Notes under the pieces: model-generated
The model's input: only the letters and a program-made list of their open reading frames with translations
Told to the model about the DNA's origin: nothing
Database searches by the model: none
Assembly (NCBI RefSeq): GCF_000808575.1
Contig: NZ_JWLW01000002.1
Span: 1-64,000 of the forward strand
Origin: Alteromonas marina
GTDB taxonomy: Bacteria > Pseudomonadota > Gammaproteobacteria > Enterobacterales > Alteromonadaceae
Length of the DNA stretch: 64,000 nt
Direction of reading: 5' to 3'
Part shown: positions 18,740 through 27,589 of the stretch, piece after piece
Layout: each line of letters opens with the position of its first letter
How positions within the stretch are numbered: the first letter of the stretch is position 1
Made by a program: the position numbers and the translations under genes

Positions 18740-19396
18740 TTTCTTCTTAAGTTCTGCCAGTTCTTTTTCGATCGCTTCGTTTGCTTCCATCGCATCGAAC
18801 TCGGCCTGCAAAGATGTTGCTTCATTCGACTTTGCTAGGTCGTACGCATCCACTTGCGCTTCCAGATGGTCAATGCGCTGCTCGTAGCTTTCGAAACGCA
18901 TCATTGCGTCATCGATTTTGCCCTCGTGATCAGCTTGCTTCACTTTCAAGCGTGTTTGCGCTGAATGTTTGCGCTGAACTAAGGTTTTTTGCTTAGCTTT
19001 GGCTTCAGCCAACTTACTGTTCAAGCGAGCAGTATCGCCTTGAATCTTTTCGATACTTTCCGCAAGGTGCGCTTCCTGCTCTTCAAGAGACGCAAGTTTA
19101 GACACATATTTTTGCTTCTCTATAAGCGCCGCTTTTGCCAATGACTCTTTTTCGTTGTTCATTGCAATTTGTGCTTTGTGCTGCCACCCTTCTACTTCTT
19201 TATTTGCTGCTGCGATATGACGCGCTAAGGTTTTTTGCTGTGCAATAAAGCGCGCCGCGTCAGTGCGAACTTCAACCAGGGTTTCTTCCATTTCTTGAAT
19301 AATCAAACGAATGATTTTTTCAGGATCTTCAGCTTTATCTAACATCGCGTTGATGTTTGCTTGAACAATATCGTTAATGCGTGAAAACATACCCAT
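18728..19396 (-). CDS. pspA: Phage shock protein A
   Basis: PspA is the peripheral membrane effector of the phage shock response, an ESCRT-III-related coiled-coil protein that stabilises damaged inner membrane and restrains the activator PspF. The 222-residue length is exactly that of E. coli PspA. The N-terminal amphipathic segment MGMFSRINDIVQANINAML and the long coiled coil (about 25-215) are present. The ATG at 19396 follows GGAGAAAG; the open frame extends 19 codons further without family resemblance. It is first in pspA-pspC-membrane protein. No pspF is in the window. Confidence 0.93.
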   Translation of the reverse strand: MGMFSRINDIVQANINAMLDKAEDPEKIIRLIIQEMEETLVEVRTDAARFIAQQKTLARHIAAANKEVEGWQHKAQIAMNNEKESLAKAALIEKQKYVSKLASLEEQEAHLAESIEKIQGDTARLNSKLAEAKAKQKTLVQRKHSAQTRLKVKQADHEGKIDDAMMRFESYEQRIDHLEAQVDAYDLAKSNEATSLQAEFDAMEANEAIEKELAELKKKKVA

Positions 19397-19500
19397 GATT
19401 CTTTCTCCGTTAAAAGTGGTGTTGTAGTTCCCAGCATTTATTCTTAAGTTCACACACTGCTGGTTACCGCTGACTGAGTTCTCCTCAACACTTTTAGTAT

Positions 19501-19516
19501 TACAATGACCATGCCA
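19501..19516 (-). promoter_or_regulatory. Candidate sigma-54 promoter for pspA
   Basis: On the minus strand TGGCATGGTCATTGTA matches the sigma-54 consensus TGGCACG-N4-TTGCW, with the -24 GG and the -12 G exactly 12 bases apart. The deviations are C to T in the -24 box and C to T at -12. It lies about 105 bases upstream of the pspA ATG, and psp operons are classically sigma-54/PspF dependent. The rest of the gap (19397-19741) holds only the terminator of the 19742 gene and A/T-rich sequence. Confidence 0.6.
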
Positions 19517-19696
19517 TTTATTTAAAGTATTGATAAGTATAGACTTATTTAAAAATAACAGCCTGACAATTTGTACACTTTAATAGCAGATACGATAAAT
19601 TAGTGTATTTAACTAACTGAATTGTTAAATTGACCACTTCTAATCGTCAGCATTCAATCTTTAACATTTCAAACATGCTTACATCGTGATTTAAGC

Positions 19697-19720
19697 AAAA
19701 AAAAGCGCCTTTCGGCGCTT
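19697..19720 (-). terminator. Terminator for the 19742 gene
   Basis: AAGCGCC/GGCGCTT stem with a short loop; the minus-strand side runs into eight T residues. Confidence 0.85.
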
Positions 19721-19741
19721 CTGCTAATTAACAATATTTAT

Positions 19742-20029
19742 CTAGTCTGCATCTTCTTCTGTTGAACTACCGTCTGAAGTAGCGGCAGCCACTAAATCAG
19801 TCACACTGACCTTACCGCTTCCTCGTTCTTCTTGTGGGCTAAGTTCAAAGTGATAAGTTGCGTTTGCTACTGCTTGATATACGTCAGCCTTAATCTCTTG
19901 AGATGTGCTGGCGACTGCATTAGTAACTACATTGGTCAAAAACGATTGAAGCACTGACTCTTCTGCATTTGCTACGCTGCTTGCCATGCTTGCTGTCAGT
20001 AAAGTTGCTGCGATTAGTGAAGTTTTCAT
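19742..20029 (-). CDS. Small periplasmic protein of unknown function
   Basis: The 95-residue product has a Sec signal peptide (cleavage likely after ANA, residue 22). The mature domain is about 70 residues with an acidic, Ser/Asp/Glu-rich C-terminal tail. It has a good ribosome-binding site (GAGGG) and its own terminator. No family is recognised, and no cysteine is present in the mature part. Confidence 0.7.
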   Translation of the reverse strand: MKTSLIAATLLTASMASSVANAEESVLQSFLTNVVTNAVASTSQEIKADVYQAVANATYHFELSPQEERGSGKVSVTDLVAAATSDGSSTEEDAD

Positions 20030-20153
20030 GATATCCCTCTAAATTTAGTCAGTGCAACAACACACCGTTGTTGCGATACTTAGAGGATTGCGAGAGCTGT
20101 GCCAACTCCTTAAAAACAACTTAAGCAGCTGATATATATAAACTTTAAGAAAA

Positions 20154-20171
20154 GCTCGCGTAAACGCGAGC
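20154..20171 (-). terminator. Terminator after dusA
   Basis: A seven-pair stem GCTCGCG/CGCGAGC with a TAAA loop, followed on the minus strand by TTTTCTT, 50 bases after the dusA stop. Confidence 0.75.
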
Positions 20172-20221
20172 CTTTAATGAAATTGAACAAACATTAAACT
20201 TTGGTCAAAAATACTAAGTTA

Positions 20222-21238
20222 TTAGTCTTTTTGACTATTGTACTCAGCAACTTCTTTTTGCGCGCTCTCTACGGCATCTAATGCATTAAGAAGTAAATTA
20301 GGATCTGGATTCTTACCCGTACCATTTTGACTTAAATATCTACGCCAAATACGTCCACCCGCTTGCCCTTGATAAAGGCCCAATATATGCCGTGCAGCAT
20401 GCCAGGGTTTAAAATACGGGTCGTCTTGGCGTTCAATGTATTGCTGCATTTGAAGCACTATCTCACGTCGCGACAAACTCTGAGCATTAGTATCGCCAAA
20501 TATGTCTTTATCAACGGTAGACATGATATACGGGTTTGCGTAAACCTCGCGTCCTACCATTACACCGTCAACGTTCTCTAACTGTTGCTGAGTTTCAGCA
20601 AGTGTTTTAATACCGCCGTTAATACTAATAGATAACTCAGGGCGCGCCTGTTTAAGCCTGTGAACCCGAGGGTAATTCAAAGGCGGAATTTCACGATTTT
20701 CTTTTGGGCTTAAACCTTGTAGCCACGCTTTCCTTGCGTGAACAATAAAGGTATCGCATCCGGCATCTGCCACGGTATCGATGAAACGAGCGAAGTCTTC
20801 ATCTTCGTCCATATCATCAATGCCAATACGGCACTTTACCGTAACGGGAATATCTACCGTTGCCTGCATAGCCTTAACGCAGCTGGCTACCACTTCAGGT
20901 TGCGCCATTAAACACGCACCAAAACTGCCATTTTTAACTCTATCACTTGGGCAGCCTACGTTTATGTTGACTTCATCGTAGCCGCGCTCTTGTGATAATT
21001 CAGCACACTTGGCCATGTCAGACGGATCACTGCCTCCCAATTGAACCGCCACAGGGTGTTCTTCTTGGTTATAACCAAGGTAATCGCCTTTACCGTAAAT
21101 GATCGCGCCCGTTGTTACCATTTCGGTATAAAGCAGCGTATGCTTAGACATTAATCGTAAAAAGTAGCGACAATGGCGGTCTGTCCAATCCAGCATTGGA
21201 GCGACAGAGAATTTACGATTTAATGGGATGATAGACAC
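20222..21238 (-). CDS. dusA: tRNA-dihydrouridine(20/20a) synthase
   Basis: DusA is an FMN enzyme that reduces uridine 20 and 20a in the tRNA D-loop with NADPH. The 338-residue protein has the DusA opening FSVAPMLDWTDRHCRYF, the substrate loop NVGCPSDRVKNGSFGACLM with the catalytic cysteine, and INGGIKT and GVMVGRE in the TIM barrel. The DusA-specific sequence separates it from DusB and DusC. The start is GTG at 21238, placed after GAGG. It is monocistronic. Confidence 0.94.
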   Translation of the reverse strand: MSIIPLNRKFSVAPMLDWTDRHCRYFLRLMSKHTLLYTEMVTTGAIIYGKGDYLGYNQEEHPVAVQLGGSDPSDMAKCAELSQERGYDEVNINVGCPSDRVKNGSFGACLMAQPEVVASCVKAMQATVDIPVTVKCRIGIDDMDEDEDFARFIDTVADAGCDTFIVHARKAWLQGLSPKENREIPPLNYPRVHRLKQARPELSISINGGIKTLAETQQQLENVDGVMVGREVYANPYIMSTVDKDIFGDTNAQSLSRREIVLQMQQYIERQDDPYFKPWHAARHILGLYQGQAGGRIWRRYLSQNGTGKNPDPNLLLNALDAVESAQKEVAEYNSQKD

Positions 21239-21610
21239 GACAATAACCTCAAAAACAATTGGTACCTTTAGACCTCGCTTACACGAGAGCGGCGTATAGT
21301 ACCTATGTTCAATAAAAAAACAATGTTGCTTTCTATTATTTAAGAGGCTTAATCGCCCCTCATAAAAGCAGCCTGATTTGCCATACCTTTATTTGATAAT
21401 CATGAATAAGTTAACTTACTGAAAAGAAAATGTTTTTGCTTAAGGCGTTTTTACAGATATTCGCCATTATTATGCTTTTTGCGTATTTCCAAGTTAGCGA
21501 TTAGTCGCTATTGTATAAAGCAACAATAAAAATTATTAGCACAGACAAAAATGTGATAGCAGTATGTAGGTATGTACAATCCTAAACACTGCACCTTCCG
21601 GAGACACTTT
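21239..21610. other. Intergenic region between dusA and GTPase operon
   Basis: This divergent spacer must hold the promoters of dusA and of the four-gene operon. It is A/T rich with no clear consensus promoter; TTGTAT near 21514 is a weak -35 candidate. A 24-codon open frame at 21430-21504 (MFLLKAFLQIFAIIMLFAYF then four more residues) would encode a single hydrophobic helix, but its ribosome-binding site is weak, so it is only a candidate. Confidence 0.4.
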
Positions 21611-22162
21611 ATGGCGGACAAGAAGCCGAAGGATCAGCACGCGCAAGACGTTTCTAAAACAGAAAGCGCTCCTCAACCCGCTGATGAGCTTGCACAACTT
21701 AGAGAAATACTATTCGGTCAAACAAACCGTGCTTTTCGAGCAGATCTTTCTGCCCTAGAATCACGGGTGAACGACAGTTTTACAAAACTAAACGCACATC
21801 TTGATGACCAGTTCAATGATATACGTAAGCTTATCGATCAGCAGATCACCGAACTTTCAAACCAGTTAGCCAGTGCCAATGACAACCATAGTAATGTGCA
21901 AGAGCAGTTACAGCACACTACAGATAAGCTACAAAGTGAATTAGAAATAGCCGAAACTGCTGCCAAGAATGACAACGACGCGCTAGAGGCGCATGTAGTT
22001 AAAGAACTGGAGTCACTGGACAACTTGTTTAGCAAACGTCATCAAGAGTTGTTAGAAAAGCTACAGCAGGTTACTAGCGAACTTTCAGAGAGTAAAACCG
22101 ACAGGAAAACACTGGCAAACTTACTTTCAACCATGGCAACCAACCTCGCGACCGATCATTAA
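21611..22162 (+). CDS. Coiled-coil protein, first gene of GTPase operon
   Basis: The 183-residue soluble protein starts at the ATG at 21611, eight bases after a GGAG; the frame extends 13 codons upstream without support. Residues 1-30 are polar. From about 32 to 180 the sequence shows long heptad patterns rich in Leu, Gln, Asp and Glu, predicting an extended coiled coil. No enzymatic motif is visible. LREILFGQTNRAF near 31 resembles the LRELLIGRDDKFV-like opening of the next protein, which hints at a shared short helical motif. The stop codon is three bases from the next start. A scaffold role in the complex is inference. Confidence 0.75.
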   Translation: MADKKPKDQHAQDVSKTESAPQPADELAQLREILFGQTNRAFRADLSALESRVNDSFTKLNAHLDDQFNDIRKLIDQQITELSNQLASANDNHSNVQEQLQHTTDKLQSELEIAETAAKNDNDALEAHVVKELESLDNLFSKRHQELLEKLQQVTSELSESKTDRKTLANLLSTMATNLATDH

Positions 22163-22165
22163 TTA

Positions 22166-23929
22166 ATGAGTGACAAGGTGCCGCCGTCTGAAATGCCGGA
22201 CAGCTCTCTTGAAAAAGTCAGAGAGCTGCTTATTGGTCGGGATGACAAGTTCGTTCAAGAGCAGCTGCAGCGCGATGCCAAAGGCATCGTGACTAATGTT
22301 GTCTCCGAAGCGCTGTTTGATCGAGAAACAAAAGATGGTTCGGTTAACAAGGTACTCGTTCCCCTTGTAGAAAAGTCGCTGCACCGTTCTATAGAAGCCA
22401 ATAGCGAAAAGATTGTCGGCACACTTTATCCGTTAGTCGGCACGCTGGTAAGAAAGGCGGTGTCTTCATTTCTTGTAGAATTTGTCGAGCGCACAAACGC
22501 GCTAATTGAAAATAGCTTCAGCCCTAAAAGTGTATCGTGGCGTTTCAAGGCATGGCAATCTGGGGTCGGATACTCAGAATACGTTGCGTCGCAAATTTAC
22601 CAATATCAAGTTCAACAACTTCTTGTCATACATCGTGAAACCGGCACCCTACTGCATAGTATTTCATCTGATCCAGAAAAAGAAAAAGATGCTGACCTAA
22701 TTTCATCAATGCTGGTAGCCATTAATGACTTTGTTGCCGACGCTTTTGGTGTTACCGCTACCGAGTCTGACAACGAGTTGGGCGAGATAAAAACCGAAGA
22801 CTTCACGCTATTAATTAAAATTGGACCGCAAGCTCTGCTTGTTGCAGCTGTTACTGGGAGCATCCCGCCAGAGGTACGCGGAAAACTGCAACAAGCTCTA
22901 GAGGAGTTTCACCAATTTTATCAGCAGCCGTTAATTCATTACGATGGTGACAACGCTCCGTTTGATGGTTGTGAGGCTATTCTTTCTGATTGCTTGATCA
23001 GTGAAAGAAAAGAAGGTGAAGGTAAAAAATCAAAACGCATAGTAGGCGCTGCGGTGATAGTAGTTATCTTTGCCGCACTAGCAATATTGTCGTTTATGCG
23101 ATTGTCACTTAGTATTTTAAAAAGTGATTTGCACGAGCTTACTCCTCCCCCAGGTATCATAGTAACAGACACCTATATTTCTAACGGCAACGTGCACGCC
23201 AAAGTGCTGCGCGACCCCGTAGCCATCAACATAGAAGAATGGCTAAATGAAAGTGCCATTGATGCGGACAAAGTCACCATTATTGAGGAGCCATTTGTTT
23301 CTTTAAAACCGAGTGTAGTCGAGCGCAAACTTGAGAGGCTAATTGACGACTATCCACTTAGTGAATCAGAAAGCATTTCAGTTGAAAAAGGTGATAATCG
23401 CCGCTTTGTTATCTCAGGCACCGTATTTACTCCTACCGCAGTTAACCTTACTCAGCAAATAAGCGCGATACCAGGTATTTCAGCGATTACCGTTGATACA
23501 AATACACTTGATGTACAAGCGGCTTATGAAGTCGATGATGCAGTCCTTCAAAAAGCTGCGTTAAATCGACTAGTTAACAAGGTTTCTTCACAAAATGTAC
23601 TTTTTGCTACTAACCAAGAAGCGCTTTCTGAAGTACAGTTAGCAAAACTAGAAGCACTTGCAAACGACATAAAACAATTACTAACGTTTGCAGACAAGAC
23701 AAGTACTGTGGTTAGTATTGTCGTGATGGGCGCCAGCGACAATTCAGGGTCAAGCGCCCGCAACCGCGCTTTGAGCCAAAAAAGAGCAGAGAATGTTGTG
23801 AATTCATTAATTTCACTAGGCATAGAAAGTGATATTCTTATACCCGTAAGCTTAGGAGAGCTACCATTGCAGAAAGCATCAATGGGGCGTTCAGTTATGT
23901 TGAATGTTTTAATATCCAGTGAGCAATAG
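22166..23929 (+). CDS. One-span membrane protein with periplasmic OmpA-like domain
   Basis: The 587-residue protein has a large N-terminal part (about 1-290) with no signal peptide, one membrane segment at about 292-312 (IVGAAVIVVIFAALAILSFM), then about 275 residues probably in the periplasm. The last 110 residues are OmpA-like (GASDNSGSSARNRALSQKRA), the module that binds peptidoglycan. Residues about 330-460 contain two repeated alpha/beta units that resemble BON-type modules. It would bridge cytoplasm and cell wall. No ribosome-binding site is seen before the ATG, three bases after the previous stop, so translation is probably coupled. Confidence 0.82.
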   Translation: MSDKVPPSEMPDSSLEKVRELLIGRDDKFVQEQLQRDAKGIVTNVVSEALFDRETKDGSVNKVLVPLVEKSLHRSIEANSEKIVGTLYPLVGTLVRKAVSSFLVEFVERTNALIENSFSPKSVSWRFKAWQSGVGYSEYVASQIYQYQVQQLLVIHRETGTLLHSISSDPEKEKDADLISSMLVAINDFVADAFGVTATESDNELGEIKTEDFTLLIKIGPQALLVAAVTGSIPPEVRGKLQQALEEFHQFYQQPLIHYDGDNAPFDGCEAILSDCLISERKEGEGKKSKRIVGAAVIVVIFAALAILSFMRLSLSILKSDLHELTPPPGIIVTDTYISNGNVHAKVLRDPVAINIEEWLNESAIDADKVTIIEEPFVSLKPSVVERKLERLIDDYPLSESESISVEKGDNRRFVISGTVFTPTAVNLTQQISAIPGISAITVDTNTLDVQAAYEVDDAVLQKAALNRLVNKVSSQNVLFATNQEALSEVQLAKLEALANDIKQLLTFADKTSTVVSIVVMGASDNSGSSARNRALSQKRAENVVNSLISLGIESDILIPVSLGELPLQKASMGRSVMLNVLISSEQ

Positions 23930-23944
23930 TAAGGAAGCTATACG

Positions 23945-24430
23945 GTGATACAGAAAAAAGTTTGTATTTTAGGGCCCACTGGGGTTGGCAAAACAAGCCT
24001 AGTAAAGCAATTCGTTGAAGGTATTTTCTCTGAAAAGTACAAAACGACTATTGGCGTTAAAATTGACAAAAAACAAGTCAATAAAGAAGGCCGAGGCGTT
24101 CAGCTTCTGCTATGGGATTTAGAAGGCATCGATAGATACTGTGGTTTTAATCCCCGCTACCTTCGTGGGGCTAGTGCCTATATTATCGTGGTTGACCAGA
24201 CTCGCTCTCAATCTTTGCTTGAGGGAATAGAAATTCTCGACCTTGCCAGAGAGCATTATCCCGACATTCCCGCATTTTTTGTTGTAAATAAAACCGATCT
24301 TCCTACAAGCTGGCATTGGAGTGAAGAAGAGTTAAATAACTACGCACAGAGGTTTGCTTCACTTACCAAAACAAGTGCGAAAACCGGTGAAAACGTAGAA
24401 AAGTTGTTCAGTACAATAGCGTTTTGGTAG
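23945..24430 (+). CDS. Ras/Rab-like small GTPase
   Basis: The 161-residue protein is a compact Ras-superfamily GTPase. It has the P-loop GPTGVGKTS (10-18), switch I with the conserved threonine in KTTIGVKI, G3 as WDLEGID, G4 as NKTD and G5 as TSAKTG. The catalytic glutamine that normally follows WDTAG is replaced by isoleucine, so intrinsic GTP hydrolysis may be low. There is no C-terminal lipidation motif. The start is GTG, nine bases after AAGGAAG. It sits between an envelope-spanning protein and an EAL protein, so it may act as a switch between them. That role is inference. Confidence 0.9.
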   Translation: MIQKKVCILGPTGVGKTSLVKQFVEGIFSEKYKTTIGVKIDKKQVNKEGRGVQLLLWDLEGIDRYCGFNPRYLRGASAYIIVVDQTRSQSLLEGIEILDLAREHYPDIPAFFVVNKTDLPTSWHWSEEELNNYAQRFASLTKTSAKTGENVEKLFSTIAFW

Positions 24431-24439
24431 GAGAATGGC

Positions 24440-26560
24440 ATGGATATCCATTTGTTGAATGCGTTGGGCATAACTAACTGTGCGTTGTTTAAATATAACC
24501 CCGAAGATGACATCACGTGTTTAACACCGGAACTTCCATGGTTGGCAGACGTGGTTTCACTTGACGACAACAACAAACTGCAAAGAAAGCACATACCCTC
24601 TATTTTTTTAGACGACTTCTTTATTGACGTTGATGAAGTATGGAAAGGCGACACCTCGTTTACACTTTCTTCAGGCTTTTGGACCGAGCAAACCGAAGAT
24701 GAAGTTTTGCGTCTTGAAGCCTTGGCTATAAATAGCGCATCAGGCTCTCGCTATCTTGTAGTGAAGAACGTTGAAGAGCAGTTCGACGAAAAACAACAAA
24801 CGCTGCAAGCTGCTAGAGAATTACTGCTAAGCCACCATGAAATTGTGGGGCAGCACGAATATATTAGGCATAGATTGAATAGTGTACTGCGCAAGAATAC
24901 CCGCCTGCAAAAGTTAGTACCGCCCATCCAGCAAGCTATTCATAATATAGAAACTGGCGTTGTTATTTTAGATAGCGAGGGCGCGTTAATTCTCGACAAC
25001 AAAGCTTCTCACAGACTGCTTCTTTGCAATAGCACTACCCCAAGCTCTATTCGCATAGGAGAACTGATAGAAGACATTGATGCTCCATCGACTTTCCTGC
25101 CTGCATTAGTTCAACGAAAAGCGCCGTGGCAGGGAGAGATATACTGGCAACCGGTAGATGATTATAAAGTTTGGCTTCAGGTAACAATCCATCCGGTACT
25201 GCATGGAGATGAACTCACTCACTGGGTTTACTTGTTTACCGATATTACGCACATACACAATAGAGAAGAAAGCGTATTGACTGCAAGCGGCATGGATTCA
25301 CTAACAAAAGTGGCCAACCGCAATTTATTTACCGATACGGTAAGGCGACTAGTACAAGAAGACACCCCGTTTAAGTTATTTATTATTGATATCTGTGACT
25401 TTAAAAAGATAAACGAAACACTTAGCTATCAATCCGGGGACGAAATATTAAAGTCTTTTGCATTACGCCTACAGACCTTTATTGGTAACAGCGGGTTTAT
25501 TGCAAGGATAGGCAGCAACGAGTTCGCGCTTGTAAAACGACTAGATACCTTTACAGATGTAAATGGCGCTGACTACGTCCACCAGCTGCAGAGCAAAGTA
25601 ACTCAGACATACACCGTACTTAACGGTAGCGAGCCAAATTTAGGCGTAAATATTGGCGAAGCAAGTTTTCCTGAACACTGTTCTTCAGCGGAAACGTTAC
25701 TTCAGTGTGCAGATATTGCTCTTCAAGCGGCTAAATATCAAGGTCGAAATGTTGCGCTGGTATACAGTGACGAATTGCACAAGCAGCATCATGCCATTCA
25801 CGAGCTTGAAACAGAGCTTCGCAATGCCATTAAAAATAATGAACTTAAACTATTCTTACAGCCCATTGTCGACCTATCTTCTGGGAAAGTAGTGAAATGT
25901 GAAGCACTGGCAAGATGGATAACACCTGAGGGTAAGTTTATTTCACCGGAAATATTCATCCCTCTAGCGGAAAAAAGCGAGCTCATTTTCCCTTTTGGCG
26001 AGTGGCTTATAAATGAAGCTTGTGATGCCATTGAAGCGCTAAAGGCATCTAATTTGGATATTAGATTGGCAATTAATATATCGGGCCGTCAAGTATCAGA
26101 TTTAGCCCTACTTACACAAATAAAAAATGCGCTAGAGGATCACCAGCTACCTGGGTCCAATCTGTCTATAGAATTAACAGAGAGCGTTTTTGTCGAGAGC
26201 CTAGACACAGTGTCTGTCTTGCTTAATGAGCTAAGAGCTATGGGTATAACTGTGTCGATTGACGATTTCGGTACAGGTTTTAGTTCACTTGTTTATCTAA
26301 AGAAACTGCCAATTGATGAACTTAAAATTGATCGCTCTTTTGTGAGTGAACTTGAGAACAACACCGACGACCAGGCAATTGTGCAGGCTATTCTTGGGTT
26401 GGCAAGTAATTTGAACATCAAAATTATCGCCGAAGGCATTGAAACTCAACAGCAGCAGCAATTTTTACAAAACCATCACTGCACATACGGACAAGGTTAT
26501 TTATATCAGCGTCCTGTGGAGATTTCTGAATTTATCTCGCTTGCACAGAAGCTCAGGTAA
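24440..26560 (+). CDS. PAS-GGDEF-EAL protein, likely c-di-GMP phosphodiesterase
   Basis: The 706-residue cytoplasmic protein has an unrecognised N-terminal region (1-150, ending in a coiled coil), a PAS-like domain at about 160-275, GGDEF at 283-445 and EAL at 452-700. The GGDEF signature is GSNEF, so cyclase activity is doubtful. The EAL domain keeps CEALARW (near 487), NISGRQ, ELTES, DDFGTGFSS, KIDRSF and AEGIE, so phosphodiesterase activity is likely. The start lies after AGGAG, nine bases from the GTPase stop. It ends the four-gene operon and is followed by a terminator. Confidence 0.9.
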   Translation: MDIHLLNALGITNCALFKYNPEDDITCLTPELPWLADVVSLDDNNKLQRKHIPSIFLDDFFIDVDEVWKGDTSFTLSSGFWTEQTEDEVLRLEALAINSASGSRYLVVKNVEEQFDEKQQTLQAARELLLSHHEIVGQHEYIRHRLNSVLRKNTRLQKLVPPIQQAIHNIETGVVILDSEGALILDNKASHRLLLCNSTTPSSIRIGELIEDIDAPSTFLPALVQRKAPWQGEIYWQPVDDYKVWLQVTIHPVLHGDELTHWVYLFTDITHIHNREESVLTASGMDSLTKVANRNLFTDTVRRLVQEDTPFKLFIIDICDFKKINETLSYQSGDEILKSFALRLQTFIGNSGFIARIGSNEFALVKRLDTFTDVNGADYVHQLQSKVTQTYTVLNGSEPNLGVNIGEASFPEHCSSAETLLQCADIALQAAKYQGRNVALVYSDELHKQHHAIHELETELRNAIKNNELKLFLQPIVDLSSGKVVKCEALARWITPEGKFISPEIFIPLAEKSELIFPFGEWLINEACDAIEALKASNLDIRLAINISGRQVSDLALLTQIKNALEDHQLPGSNLSIELTESVFVESLDTVSVLLNELRAMGITVSIDDFGTGFSSLVYLKKLPIDELKIDRSFVSELENNTDDQAIVQAILGLASNLNIKIIAEGIETQQQQQFLQNHHCTYGQGYLYQRPVEISEFISLAQKLR

Positions 26561-26587
26561 GCTCAGGGCCTTCTTTTTTTACAAACA

Positions 26588-26615
26588 AAAAAGCCGGAGC
26601 AATTTCCGGCTTTCT
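26588..26615. terminator. Bidirectional terminator between EAL gene and fghA
   Basis: Stem AAGCCGGA/TCCGGCTT with a six-base loop. The minus side runs into TTTTTT for fghA; the plus side into TTTCTT for the EAL gene. Confidence 0.85.
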
Positions 26616-26633
26616 TCCACCTACACTTGGCGC

Positions 26634-27476
26634 TTAAATCAAGCCCATATGCCCAGCATGAAACTCTAAATGTTCTTCAATAAATGATGCAATAAAGAAA
26701 TAACTGTGGTCATAACCTTCATGCATATTGAGCGTAAGTTGCGTATCTGATTGCTGCGCAGCATGAACCAGAGACTGAGGCTTTAGCTGTTCGTGCAAGA
26801 ACTCATCCTTTGTTCCCTGCTCAACCAACAAAGGCACGCTATGGGTTTTGCTCGCTAATAGCAGAGATGCGTCGTAATCTTTCCACGTTGTCTTGTCTTC
26901 ACCCAAGTAACGCCCTAATGCTTTCTCACCCCAAGGACAATCTGACGGATTTGATATAGGGCTAAATGCCGATACCGATACAAATTTATTGGGGTTTCGC
27001 ATACCAATGACGAGCGCGCCATGCCCGCCCATTGAATGTCCGCTAATCGCACGCTCTTTGGTTACGGGGAATTCGCTTTCGATAAGCGCTGGCAGTTCAT
27101 CAACAATGTAGCTATACATGTTGTAGTGTTTGTTCCACGGAGCTTGAGTTGCGTCTACATAAAAGCCAGCTCCTAAACCGAAATCGTAAGACCCTTCTTC
27201 ATCATCTGCTACACCATCACCACGAGGAGAAGTATCCGGTGCAACAATGGCCATACCCAATTCTGCTGCAAGCTTCATTGCCCCCGCTTTCTGCATAAAG
27301 TTTTGGTCGGTACAGGTTAGCCCTGATAGCCAATATAATACCGGCACCGGCTTTTCTTTAGAGGCAAATGGGGGAAGAAAAATTGCGAAAGTCATATCGC
27401 ATTGAGTGGATTCCGCTTTGTGGGTATAGCGCAAATGCTGTCCCCCAAATGCTTTATTTTCGCCAATAAGCTCCAT
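26634..27476 (-). CDS. fghA: S-formylglutathione hydrolase
   Basis: FghA hydrolyses S-formylglutathione to glutathione and formate, the second step of glutathione-dependent formaldehyde detoxification. The 280-residue alpha/beta hydrolase has the nucleophile motif GHSMGGHGAL (near 147). The oxyanion-region sequence is PVLYWLSGLTCTDQNF, and the catalytic histidine is in GYDHSYFFIASFI near the C-terminus. The start follows AAGGAG. The usual partner adhC (glutathione-dependent formaldehyde dehydrogenase) is not in the window. Confidence 0.93.
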   Translation of the reverse strand: MELIGENKAFGGQHLRYTHKAESTQCDMTFAIFLPPFASKEKPVPVLYWLSGLTCTDQNFMQKAGAMKLAAELGMAIVAPDTSPRGDGVADDEEGSYDFGLGAGFYVDATQAPWNKHYNMYSYIVDELPALIESEFPVTKERAISGHSMGGHGALVIGMRNPNKFVSVSAFSPISNPSDCPWGEKALGRYLGEDKTTWKDYDASLLLASKTHSVPLLVEQGTKDEFLHEQLKPQSLVHAAQQSDTQLTLNMHEGYDHSYFFIASFIEEHLEFHAGHMGLI

Positions 27477-27589
27477 TTCAGCTCCTTAAATTCATAAATT
27501 TGCACCTTTATTGTGGAATCAGTAAAGGCTCTATCGGATTTTAGATCAAGTTCGTTTACACTAAGCCCCTAATTTTTGAGGTAAGTACA

